From positions 1 through 64,000 of the forward strand of contig JBCCIP010000009.1 in the NCBI GenBank assembly GCA_039111475.1: a stretch of 64,000 bases of DNA, in the 5' to 3' direction. Made by a program: the position numbers and the translations under genes. This document shows, one piece after another, positions 52,434 through 60,550 of the stretch (position 1 is the first letter of the stretch; the number at the start of each line of letters is the position of its first letter). The notes beneath the pieces were generated by a model, which searched no databases, had not been told where the DNA came from, and worked only from the letters and a program-made list of their open reading frames with translations. The DNA is from JAUIET01 sp039111475 (GTDB lineage Bacteria > Pseudomonadota > Gammaproteobacteria > Pseudomonadales > JAUIET01).

Positions 52434-53612
52434 TTACAGAAAGAAGTCCTGATTATCCATCCCAAGATTCACTGCACCGAGGTTTCTGGCAAAACCAACC
52501 GGGTTATTCGCTACGTGAGCCCTTGCGGTGTGCACGTCGAGGAAGCGCTGCTGAATCTCACTGCCCACAAATACCGAACGTCCTCCCGCTACTTCAAACA
52601 AATTGTCGATTATGTTGATCGACTTCTCGATCACCAATGACGCCTGATAACGATACTTGATCCGATCATCCAGCGGAATCTCCTCGCCAGCATTCACGCA
52701 GGCCATGATGTGCTCGTAGTTACGCTGCATCACCACTTCCAGCTCATCAATCGCATTAATTGCTTTAGCCACACGCTCATGTGTTGCAATATCGCCGGCC
52801 AATTTGGTTGGATCGGCACTGGCGCTGCCAGTAACACCTTGCTTGTACAAATCCAGTGCAGCTTTGCACGCACCGATCGCGGGCGTGCACACTGTGCGAA
52901 TAAAGATTTGCGCCCAGGGTATGCGAAACAGCGGTGCTGTGTTTTCCACGAGACCAGGATTGGTGTTCACCAAAAAGCCATCCATCTGCTTATGCGTGCG
53001 ATGTTCAGGCACAAAGCAGCCTTCGATCACTATGTCGTTACTGCCTGTGCCCTGCAGGCCCATGGCATCCCAAGTGTCCTCAATCACATAATCGCCCTTG
53101 GGAACCAAAAATGTTCTGTAACCCTCCCCAGGAATGATGCCGCCCAGCAATACCCAGGTACAATGATCAGAACCGCTGGACCAGCCCCAGCGACCGCTGA
53201 AGTTAAAGCCGCCTTCAACCGCTTCGACCTTACCCATGGGTGCATACGACGAGCTAACCCGGGTATGGATACTCTCACCCCAAACGTCTTTTTGAGCCTG
53301 ATCTGGCATAAGCGCGAGCTGAAAAGAGTGCACAGCAACGATGCCGCATGCCCATGCTGTCGACATACACGCCTCTGATATCGCAATCGACATCTTGAAA
53401 AAGTCTTGCGGATCCAGCTCGTAGCCGCCCCAGCGCTCTGGTTGCAGCGCTAAAAAGAAGCCTAGTTCCTGTAATTCGTCCACCGTGGCATGCGCAACCT
53501 TCCGCTCCGACTTGGTCTGTGCTGCACGTTCGCGTATTTTCGGCTGCAGATCGATGATAGATTGCAGCATGTTCGCTGCTATTTCGTTCTTTTTGGCATC
53601 ATTCGCAGCCAT
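52434..53612 (-). CDS. Acyl-CoA-dehydrogenase-fold flavin monooxygenase (HsaA/HpaB-type oxygenase)
   Basis: The 392-residue protein has the acyl-CoA dehydrogenase fold without a clear catalytic base (LQPERWGGYELDP, then SGRWGWSSGSDHCTWVLLGG and GLQGTGSNDIVIEG). This fits the two-component flavin-dependent hydroxylases such as HsaA and DszC. They oxidise aromatic or heterocyclic substrates with reduced flavin from a separate reductase. No reductase is adjacent. Ribosome site GGAG before the ATG. Confidence 0.88.
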   Translation of the reverse strand: MAANDAKKNEIAANMLQSIIDLQPKIRERAAQTKSERKVAHATVDELQELGFFLALQPERWGGYELDPQDFFKMSIAISEACMSTAWACGIVAVHSFQLALMPDQAQKDVWGESIHTRVSSSYAPMGKVEAVEGGFNFSGRWGWSSGSDHCTWVLLGGIIPGEGYRTFLVPKGDYVIEDTWDAMGLQGTGSNDIVIEGCFVPEHRTHKQMDGFLVNTNPGLVENTAPLFRIPWAQIFIRTVCTPAIGACKAALDLYKQGVTGSASADPTKLAGDIATHERVAKAINAIDELEVVMQRNYEHIMACVNAGEEIPLDDRIKYRYQASLVIEKSINIIDNLFEVAGGRSVFVGSEIQQRFLDVHTARAHVANNPVGFARNLGAVNLGMDNQDFFL

Positions 53613-53792
53613 CGGAATCTCCTATTGTTGGGCGTCGCACTTAATGCCCGACGCTACTTTGGTGAGGTATGGTAAAAGAACTTTCATCGGATTACATCAG
53701 TCTGTCATTTACGCAATACTTGGCGCAGAAGATCAGTGCGTTTACACTGGCGCCGCATCTACATCCCACTAAAACGATAAGAGGTTTATAAG

Positions 53793-54434
53793 ATGAAATT
53801 TCTCAAGTTCATCATAGGACTGATTGTTCTATTGTTGGTGATCGGTGCGTTCTTGCCGTCCAGCACCACATTCGAGCGCTCAGTCACCATAAATGCGCCA
53901 CAAGACTTGGTGTATGAGTACGTTATTAGCATGCCTCGGTTCAACGAATGGTCACCGTGGCACTCCATAGACCCAGATACGAAGTACACCTTTACTGGTC
54001 CTGAATCCGGCGTTGGGCATAAGATGGCATGGCAAAGCGATCATGAGAACGTAGGCAGCGGCTCACAGGAAATCATTGAGGCCTCTGCGCCCAATAAAGT
54101 GGTGACTTTTCTCGATTTTGGGGCCATGGGTAACGCCAATGCGGCTTTTACGCTGGACGAGCTAGGTGACGGAACAAACGTAATTTGGTCGTTCTACACT
54201 GACCATGGTTGGGCTATACAAGACCGCTATTTTGGCTTGATGACCGAAAAATTCGTGGGACCAATGTACGAAAACGGGCTTAGCAAGTTTAAAACCGTTG
54301 CTGAAAAAGCGGCAATTGACAAAGCCGCAGCCGCCAAAGCTGTTGACGAAGCGATGCGCGCCAAGGCGGCCGAAATGGCGGAATCGGCGACCGACGGCGC
54401 CACTGAAAGTGACGCGGCAACTACCGATCTGTAA
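53793..54434 (+). CDS. SRPBCC-fold (polyketide-cyclase-like) membrane-anchored protein
   Basis: The 213-residue protein has an N-terminal helix (FIIGLIVLLLVIGAFLP), then an SRPBCC/START-like domain (TFERSVTINAPQDLVYEYVI, PRFNEWSPW). The Ala-rich end (about 170-213) is helical. The domain binds hydrophobic ligands in other members. Convergent to the 54447 gene. Confidence 0.85.
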   Translation: MKFLKFIIGLIVLLLVIGAFLPSSTTFERSVTINAPQDLVYEYVISMPRFNEWSPWHSIDPDTKYTFTGPESGVGHKMAWQSDHENVGSGSQEIIEASAPNKVVTFLDFGAMGNANAAFTLDELGDGTNVIWSFYTDHGWAIQDRYFGLMTEKFVGPMYENGLSKFKTVAEKAAIDKAAAAKAVDEAMRAKAAEMAESATDGATESDAATTDL

Positions 54435-54446
54435 CGGGCAGGTAGT

Positions 54447-54749
54447 TTAGTCCACCTGCGTTAACGTCACTTCTTCACCACGCTTGGTCTTGTGCACTTT
54501 GCACAAGGCCTTGATTCGCTCATCGCCCGTGCGCAGCTTCAGCCATACCCTCATATAGCGCCCTGCCTGGCTCATTTGCCAAAAGCGCGCGTCGGATCGA
54601 TCTATCTGGTATTGCTCGGATGCGTGCTCAATACATTCATCAATGGCTTGGTTAGCCCTTTCGCCGGCACTCGCCGTGCTGGTGGCTGTTCCGATCAATA
54701 GCGCTATCGCAAGTACGCTGTTCCTTCTTCCTATCTGATGCAATTTCAT
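54447..54749 (-). CDS. Small exported protein
   Basis: The 100-residue protein starts at ATG 54749 with GAGGAT seven bases upstream. Signal peptide: NSVLAIALLIGTATSTASA. The mature part has two Cys and is basic at the end. Function unknown; divergent from the LysR gene and therefore a possible target of it. Confidence 0.7.
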   Translation of the reverse strand: MKLHQIGRRNSVLAIALLIGTATSTASAGERANQAIDECIEHASEQYQIDRSDARFWQMSQAGRYMRVWLKLRTGDERIKALCKVHKTKRGEEVTLTQVD

Positions 54750-54832
54750 AATCGTATCCTCATTGATATGCGTCAAGATTCAGAATAGTGTGTGCAATAT
54801 TAATCGTACATAGCGTATACTGCATTTTCATG

Positions 54833-54846
54833 GTGCATATATGCAC
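54833..54846. promoter_or_regulatory. Palindrome GTGCATATATGCAC
   Basis: A 14-bp perfect palindrome lies in the spacer between the small exported gene and the divergent LysR gene, 45 bases before the LysR ATG. Possible LysR-type binding site. Confidence 0.45.
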
Positions 54847-54890
54847 TAAAGCAAGATACGCAAATGTCAGTCAGTCTAGTAGGAGGCCTT

Positions 54891-55838
54891 ATGCAGAATT
54901 TGGACTGGAATGATTTGAGTTACTGCCTGGCCATCGTTGATGAAGGGTCTGTGACCGCAGCCGCTAAAAAGCTGGGCGTGAACCACACCACTGTAAGCCG
55001 CCGAGTTACTGCACTGGAAACCCAATTGGGCGCACCATTGTTTGACCGCTCCAACTCAGGCTGGTTGATCACACCACTGGGTGAATCGATTCTGCCAGAA
55101 GCTACGCAAATGCGTGAGTCCGCCCAGGCCATCAGCAGAATGGTTACCGCAGATCGAAAGGAACTCAGCGGTGTGATCAGAGTGACCACGATTGATACAT
55201 TTATGCAGGGCGCTATCGGACCGGCTTTAAAAGACTTCACTCAGCAATACCCAGACATAGACATTGATCTGATTCTTGCCGATGAGATGCTGGACCTGGC
55301 CAACCACGACGCCGATATAGCATTCAGGGGTACCGATTCACCACCGCCCAATGTGGTAGGCACTCGCCTTGGGCAATTCGCCACCTGCGTGTATTGCACG
55401 CCCGCCATTTACGAACAATATCAACAAGACCCTGCTTCAGTAGCAGGCATCTCATGGCGCGGTGATGGCAAGACATTACCTGACTGGATGAGCAACTATT
55501 TTCCAGGTTTGCGCCTTCGTTATCGCGTTAGCTCCCTGAACATATTATACGACTTAACTCGGCAAGGTTTTGGGATAGCGCAATTGCCCTGTGGTCTAGG
55601 TGACGCCTCGCATCGCTTAATGCGCGTACCTGATATCCCAGTTGGCAAAGGTCCAGGGCTTTGGGTTCTCTCGCACATTGATTTACGCACAACCGCACGT
55701 ATTCGCATCTTCCGTGACTTTATGATCGACGCGCTTGAAAAACGCATGCCGTTACTGGAAGGTAAGCTAGAAGGTTATGGTAAAAACCAATCGAAACTCG
55801 GTGAGAACGATCTTACGGCCGCCATTGGTATTCCTTGA
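54891..55838 (+). CDS. LysR-family transcriptional regulator
   Basis: The 315-residue protein has an N-terminal winged HTH (GSVTAAAKKLGVNHTTVSRR) and a periplasmic-binding-like effector domain. The ATG at 54891 follows AGGAGG; an earlier frame start nine codons upstream is unlikely. The target may be the divergent exported gene. Its 3' end overlaps the convergent alkyltransferase-like gene by 26 bases. Confidence 0.92.
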   Translation: MQNLDWNDLSYCLAIVDEGSVTAAAKKLGVNHTTVSRRVTALETQLGAPLFDRSNSGWLITPLGESILPEATQMRESAQAISRMVTADRKELSGVIRVTTIDTFMQGAIGPALKDFTQQYPDIDIDLILADEMLDLANHDADIAFRGTDSPPPNVVGTRLGQFATCVYCTPAIYEQYQQDPASVAGISWRGDGKTLPDWMSNYFPGLRLRYRVSSLNILYDLTRQGFGIAQLPCGLGDASHRLMRVPDIPVGKGPGLWVLSHIDLRTTARIRIFRDFMIDALEKRMPLLEGKLEGYGKNQSKLGENDLTAAIGIP

Positions 55839-56121
55839 GGCTGATACGACCATTCACCAAAGTAACGCCGTCTTCAGCTAACTTTGCCGCTTGCCTGTCG
55901 AACGAAGGGCCGTCTGGCAGAGCGATGCGACCTTGCGAGTTGATGACGCGAAACCACGGCAGCGTGCTACTTGAAGGCAATTCGCGCAAGCAACGACCCA
56001 CCTGCCTGGCGCCATTACCAATATCCGCAAGTTTTGCAATTTGTCCGTAAGTGGCGACTTTGCCCGGCGGTATGCTGGCAATTACTTGCCATATTCGTTC
56101 ACGGCGCTCGGCAGCGTCCAT
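55813..56121 (-). CDS. Alkyltransferase-like (ATL/MGMT-family) DNA-damage protein
   Basis: The 102-residue protein is the DNA-binding domain of O6-alkylguanine transferases (IPPGKVATYGQIAKLA, ARQVGRCLRELP). The acceptor Cys of PCHRV is replaced: here STLPWFRVINSQG has Trp. That marks the alkyltransferase-like group, which flips O6-alkylguanine and flags it for nucleotide excision repair without repairing it. The length is right for the group. Confidence 0.92.
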   Translation of the reverse strand: MDAAERRERIWQVIASIPPGKVATYGQIAKLADIGNGARQVGRCLRELPSSSTLPWFRVINSQGRIALPDGPSFDRQAAKLAEDGVTLVNGRISLKEYQWRP

Positions 56122-56142
56122 GCTATGAGGTGGCCTCCAAGC

Positions 56143-57240
56143 CTATTGCAGACCGGCAGCCTGCGCCACCCAGTTATCGCGTTTTGCTCTCCCTTTGAAC
56201 GCCGACAGATTATCGTCAATCCAATCAAGATCTTTAAGCGTGAACATCGCTATTTGCTCAAACTGGTAGATTCCAAGATCATTCAGCATTGTTTCCAGCT
56301 TGGGACCAATACCTTTTATGCGCTTCAAATTATCAACCCTTAGCGGTCGCTCTGTGAACAGCTTGGATTCCGTAGCAATACCATCATCCTCAGGTATATC
56401 AATCTCCACCTGTTGGGTTTCCGCTGCTACCGAAGACTCTGCCTCAGCACGCGCGTGCTGGCAGTCTTGCAGTGCGGCTCGTAATTCTTCGATGGTACGT
56501 TTGTGTTGTTCAAGCTCTGCTGTATTTGTGGGTGCGGCAACAGGCGACGGCCTGGCTCGCAATGCATCCAGTTCGTGTTGCAAATTGTCTTTCGCTTGCA
56601 ACGCCGAGTCAGTTTTTGACGTTTGACTTGCCAATAGCAATTCGGCCGAACGAATCTTCTTGTCTTTCGCCTGGGTAGTAACCGTAAGGTCCGCATGGTC
56701 TCGTTGCAAGGCATCAAGTTGCTTCTGCAACTGCGCCAGTCTTGCCTCACGATCACTAATCTCGATTTCCAACAGAGGCATACGACCTTCAGACGCTGCT
56801 TGGCTTTTCTCAAGGTCCGCAATCGTATCTTGAAGCTTACCGATTTCGGATTGAAGCAATGGCGCTTGTTTCTGCCAATAGCGGCCTTCTTTCTCAATTA
56901 CGATTATTCGCTGTTCCTTACTGACCAGCGAATTATTTAACTCAATAATTTCTGCGCGGCAAACCTCCAGTTCGTCCATTTGCTCCGCAGTTGCTTTTTC
57001 AAGCGTAATACAGCGCTTGCTTACTTGTGCGCGTTCAGCTTCCGCTTCTTCACACCGCGCTTTGGTGCGACGGTACTCGCCCTCAGTATCGGCAAGCCGG
57101 CCGTTAGCTACCCGCAAGTCTTCTTGCAAAAACGCTTCGCGCGTTCGCGCGGCGCTGGATCTAAGCCACCAACCGAACACCGCACCCAACAGCAATGCCA
57201 GGACAAGGCATACAACAATCTGCCCAATCAGATAAGTCAT
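56143..57240 (-). CDS. Coiled-coil membrane protein with C-terminal helix-hairpin-helix
   Basis: The 365-residue protein has an N-terminal membrane helix (IGQIVVCLVLALLLGAVFGW), a long coiled coil (about 30-270) and a C-terminal helix-hairpin-helix (LKRIKGIGPKLETMLNDLGI) of the kind that binds DNA or proteins. Its ATG overlaps the stop of the OmpA/BON gene, so the two are coupled. The pair may link envelope and nucleoid; function unknown. Confidence 0.8.
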   Translation of the reverse strand: MTYLIGQIVVCLVLALLLGAVFGWWLRSSAARTREAFLQEDLRVANGRLADTEGEYRRTKARCEEAEAERAQVSKRCITLEKATAEQMDELEVCRAEIIELNNSLVSKEQRIIVIEKEGRYWQKQAPLLQSEIGKLQDTIADLEKSQAASEGRMPLLEIEISDREARLAQLQKQLDALQRDHADLTVTTQAKDKKIRSAELLLASQTSKTDSALQAKDNLQHELDALRARPSPVAAPTNTAELEQHKRTIEELRAALQDCQHARAEAESSVAAETQQVEIDIPEDDGIATESKLFTERPLRVDNLKRIKGIGPKLETMLNDLGIYQFEQIAMFTLKDLDWIDDNLSAFKGRAKRDNWVAQAAGLQ

Positions 57241-58535
57241 TATTGTTCCTCCAAAACCCGGAACTCGATGCGCCTGTTATTCGCCCGTTGCGCTCGTGTA
57301 TTGTTTTCGTCAATTGGTTGCGTTTCTCCATAACCAACCACAGATAAGCGGCTTGCGCTCACACCATTACTCGTTAGATAAGCCATCACCGATTTGGCAC
57401 GTTGTTCACTTAGCCATTGATTATAGGCATCGTCCCCATAGGAATCTGTATGACCACCAATTTCAATTCTTGCGTCACAACGAGTGGCAACATTAGCAAG
57501 ACTGTCCAACAAGGAGTAGCTTTGAGAGTTAACGCCAGCTTTCTCATTTTCAAACAGAATTTTTTCGCTGGCAATCAAACGATTTAATTCTGCCTGACAA
57601 ATTTGGTTATCCAACTTCCCGGCAATAACAATATTACTGACTAATTGCAATTCACCATGCTCACGTTTCGCAGCTTCCAGCTTTTGTTCCAACACATCGC
57701 GTTTTGCTTGCTCACTAACACCTCCATTAATTCTCAGCCCTCGCGCATCGACATCCAGCGTACCACTAATAAGATCGGTCAACATTCCAAGACCTCGCGG
57801 CGCTAATGAATTGGCAGCTGGGAAAGCAACCGCGCCAAGCTCAAGCCGGTTATGGATAGTCTGCTCCGGGAAGGCTAGCTTAGCCTGTTGCGCCAGCCAG
57901 TCTCGCTCAGCATCAGAACTCACCATACCGCCCAAATGAATACCATCAGACCGCGCAGCTACTTTGAACCGGTAAGGTACGGGCTCAGCTGGTTGCGGTG
58001 CCTGCGCAATTGCTTCTGCTGGCACCGGTTCAGCTTCAGGGGCTGGTTCTGCGACGGGTTCTGGTTGAGCTTGCGCAACTGTTTCGGGCTGAAGTTGAGG
58101 TTGCGGCTGGGGTAATGGCTCAGGCGCTGTCTCTTCTGCTGTTTGAGCTTCAGGTTCGGGCAGAGATTCCTCTGCAACAGCGACTTCTGGGGCGAGCTCG
58201 GATTCCGGGTCAGCCGCATCAACTACAGCGTCGCTGACAACAGGCTCACTGCCTTCGCCCACCGCAATTTCATTGTTTACGGTGCGCACACCATCCAGTT
58301 CCATGACCATAGACTCGGCCAATACGCGGGCAGTGGCATCTATCGTTCGCCCAGTCAGGGTAACGTCTCGACCATCCGCGCTGGCATTGACTTCCTGATA
58401 ACCTGCGTCGCGCAGAGCCTGCTGAGTTGCAAGACGAATATTTTCCTGAATTTGCTGGCCATGATGTTCAATCGACCACCAGCACAACAGCGCAAACAGC
58501 ACTAAGCCAATCAGCAGTATCAATGTTCTAGACAT
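57240..58535 (-). CDS. OmpA-family protein with BON-like domains
   Basis: The 431-residue protein has an N-terminal membrane helix (LILLIGLVLFALLCWWSI), a BON-like domain (LRDAGYQEVNASADGRDVTL), a Pro/Glu/Gln-rich linker (about 115-195) and a second BON-like part. A C-terminal OmpA peptidoglycan-binding domain ends it (EIGGHTDSYGDDAYN, RANNRRIEFRV). It probably tethers the inner membrane to peptidoglycan. First gene of a two-gene operon. Confidence 0.9.
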   Translation of the reverse strand: MSRTLILLIGLVLFALLCWWSIEHHGQQIQENIRLATQQALRDAGYQEVNASADGRDVTLTGRTIDATARVLAESMVMELDGVRTVNNEIAVGEGSEPVVSDAVVDAADPESELAPEVAVAEESLPEPEAQTAEETAPEPLPQPQPQLQPETVAQAQPEPVAEPAPEAEPVPAEAIAQAPQPAEPVPYRFKVAARSDGIHLGGMVSSDAERDWLAQQAKLAFPEQTIHNRLELGAVAFPAANSLAPRGLGMLTDLISGTLDVDARGLRINGGVSEQAKRDVLEQKLEAAKREHGELQLVSNIVIAGKLDNQICQAELNRLIASEKILFENEKAGVNSQSYSLLDSLANVATRCDARIEIGGHTDSYGDDAYNQWLSEQRAKSVMAYLTSNGVSASRLSVVGYGETQPIDENNTRAQRANNRRIEFRVLEEQ

Positions 58536-58641
58536 TTGCTTGCCCCATTTTATTTATGCGGATCATACCGCGCTCTATCACGCGCCGAAACACCTGATAA
58601 TCGAGGCTGTGCCTATTGCCGTCTTTTGGTCGGCGAGCCGT

Positions 58642-60462
58642 TTACGCTAGCGCTCGCCCTGCTCGCTTACGCTCATGCTCCTTGAGCAGCTTTTTACGCA
58701 AGCGAATGGACACCGGTGTTATCTCAACCAATTCATCGTCTTGAATAAACTCGATCGCCTGCTCCAGGCTGAATTGAACCGGTGGCGTGAGGTTTATGTT
58801 TTCATCAGTGCCGGCTGCGCGAACATTAGTCAACTGTTTGGCTTTGGTAGGATTTACCACCAGGTCATTGCCACGGCTGTGCAAGCCCATGATCATGCCC
58901 TCATACACATCAATGCCTGGCTGTATGAACAAGCGTCCCCGTTCCTGCAAAGTAAACAGCGCATAACCCAGAGTTTTGCCGCCGACCATAGACACCAGCA
59001 CGCCATTTTGCCGGCGCGCTACAGGTCCCTCTTTCAGTCTGGCGTAATGATCGAATACGTGGGTCATAATGCCGCTGCCCGACGACATGGTCAGAAACTG
59101 TGAGCGAAAACCAATCAAACCGCGCGCGGGTACAATAAATTCAAGCCGTACCCGACCCTTACCATCAGGTTCCATATTTTTTAACTCGGCACGCCTGGTG
59201 CCCAGCTCTTCCATAATCGCGCCCTGATGCTCGCTTTCACAATCCACCAGCAAGTGTTCGTACGGCTCGTGAATTTCACCGTCTACTTCTTTCTGTATCA
59301 CTTCCGGTCTGGAAACACCTAGCTCATAACCTTCGCGGCGCATGCTTTCGATCAACACGCCCAAGTGCAGCTCGCCGCGACCGGACACAACAAACTTGTC
59401 TGGCGTATCGCCCTGTTCAACCCGCAAAGCAACGTTGTGCACCAGCTCACGTTCAAGGCGCTCTTTAATGTTTCGGCTGGTAACGAACTTGCCTTCCTTG
59501 CCGGCAAATGGTGAGTCATTTACTTGAAAGGTCATACTCACTGTTGGTTCGTCAACACTCAGCGGTGGCATTGCTTCTACGGCATCCGGTGCACACAAGG
59601 TATCGGAGATGTTTAAACCCTCTATACCGGTAATGGATATGATGTCACCTGCTTCGGCCTGTTCGACTTCTTGGCGCTCAAGAGCACGGTAGGTCATCAC
59701 GCTTAGCACACGCCCATTACGTGTTTTGCCGTCAGCACCCACAATCACGGTTTGTTCATTGCGACGGATAACACCGCGATTAACCCGACCAACACCGATT
59801 ACACCAACATAGCTGCTGTAATCCAGCGCACTGATTTGCATTTGCAGCGGACCGTCAACGCTAACCTCAGGTGCTGGCACCTGATCTATAATCATTTCTA
59901 ACAATGGTGTCATGTCGTCGGCCATCCGGTCCGTCTCAAGACCCGCCACACCTGCCAAAGCAGATGCATACACGACAGGAAAATCCAACTGCTCATCGCT
60001 TGCACCCAGCCGATCAAACAGATCAAACACTTGATCAATCACCCAATGTGGCCTGGCACCTGGGCGATCTACCTTGTTAACCACCACAATGGGTTTCAAG
60101 CCTTGCGCAAACGCTTTTTGAGTAACAAAGCGTGTTTGGGGCATAGGCCCTTCTACCGCGTCCACCAATAGCAGCACGCAATCGACCATCGACAGCACAC
60201 GCTCTACTTCGCCGCCAAAATCAGCGTGTCCAGGAGTGTCAACAATATTAATACGGTGGTTGCGCCAATTCAGCGCGGTATTCTTGGCCAAAATTGTAAT
60301 TCCACGCTCGCGCTCCTGGTCATTGGAATCCATGATGCGCTCGGCATCCAGATTTTTGCGATCCAACGTGCCCGATTGCGCCAATAGCTTGTCAACCAGG
60401 GTTGTTTTGCCATGGTCAACGTGCGCGATAATCGCGATATTGCGGAGGTATTCTTGATTCAA
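58642..60462 (-). CDS. typA: Ribosome-associated GTPase BipA/TypA
   Basis: The 606-residue translational GTPase has an N-terminal G domain (NIAIIAHVDHGKTTLVDKLL, DTPGHADFGGEV, NKVDRPGA) and the BipA C-terminal domain (HSRGNDLVVNPTKAKQLTNV). The length equals the family norm. It acts in 50S subunit assembly at low temperature and under stress. It appears to start at a TTG (60462). Confidence 0.97.
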   Translation of the reverse strand: MNQEYLRNIAIIAHVDHGKTTLVDKLLAQSGTLDRKNLDAERIMDSNDQERERGITILAKNTALNWRNHRINIVDTPGHADFGGEVERVLSMVDCVLLLVDAVEGPMPQTRFVTQKAFAQGLKPIVVVNKVDRPGARPHWVIDQVFDLFDRLGASDEQLDFPVVYASALAGVAGLETDRMADDMTPLLEMIIDQVPAPEVSVDGPLQMQISALDYSSYVGVIGVGRVNRGVIRRNEQTVIVGADGKTRNGRVLSVMTYRALERQEVEQAEAGDIISITGIEGLNISDTLCAPDAVEAMPPLSVDEPTVSMTFQVNDSPFAGKEGKFVTSRNIKERLERELVHNVALRVEQGDTPDKFVVSGRGELHLGVLIESMRREGYELGVSRPEVIQKEVDGEIHEPYEHLLVDCESEHQGAIMEELGTRRAELKNMEPDGKGRVRLEFIVPARGLIGFRSQFLTMSSGSGIMTHVFDHYARLKEGPVARRQNGVLVSMVGGKTLGYALFTLQERGRLFIQPGIDVYEGMIMGLHSRGNDLVVNPTKAKQLTNVRAAGTDENINLTPPVQFSLEQAIEFIQDDELVEITPVSIRLRKKLLKEHERKRAGRALA

Positions 60463-60550
60463 AACGGCTAGCCGGCAGTCGGGGGCGCGGCATTATACAG
60501 GAACAAGGCTGACTTAAGGAGCTTCTGAACGAGTATGCGATACCTCTGGC

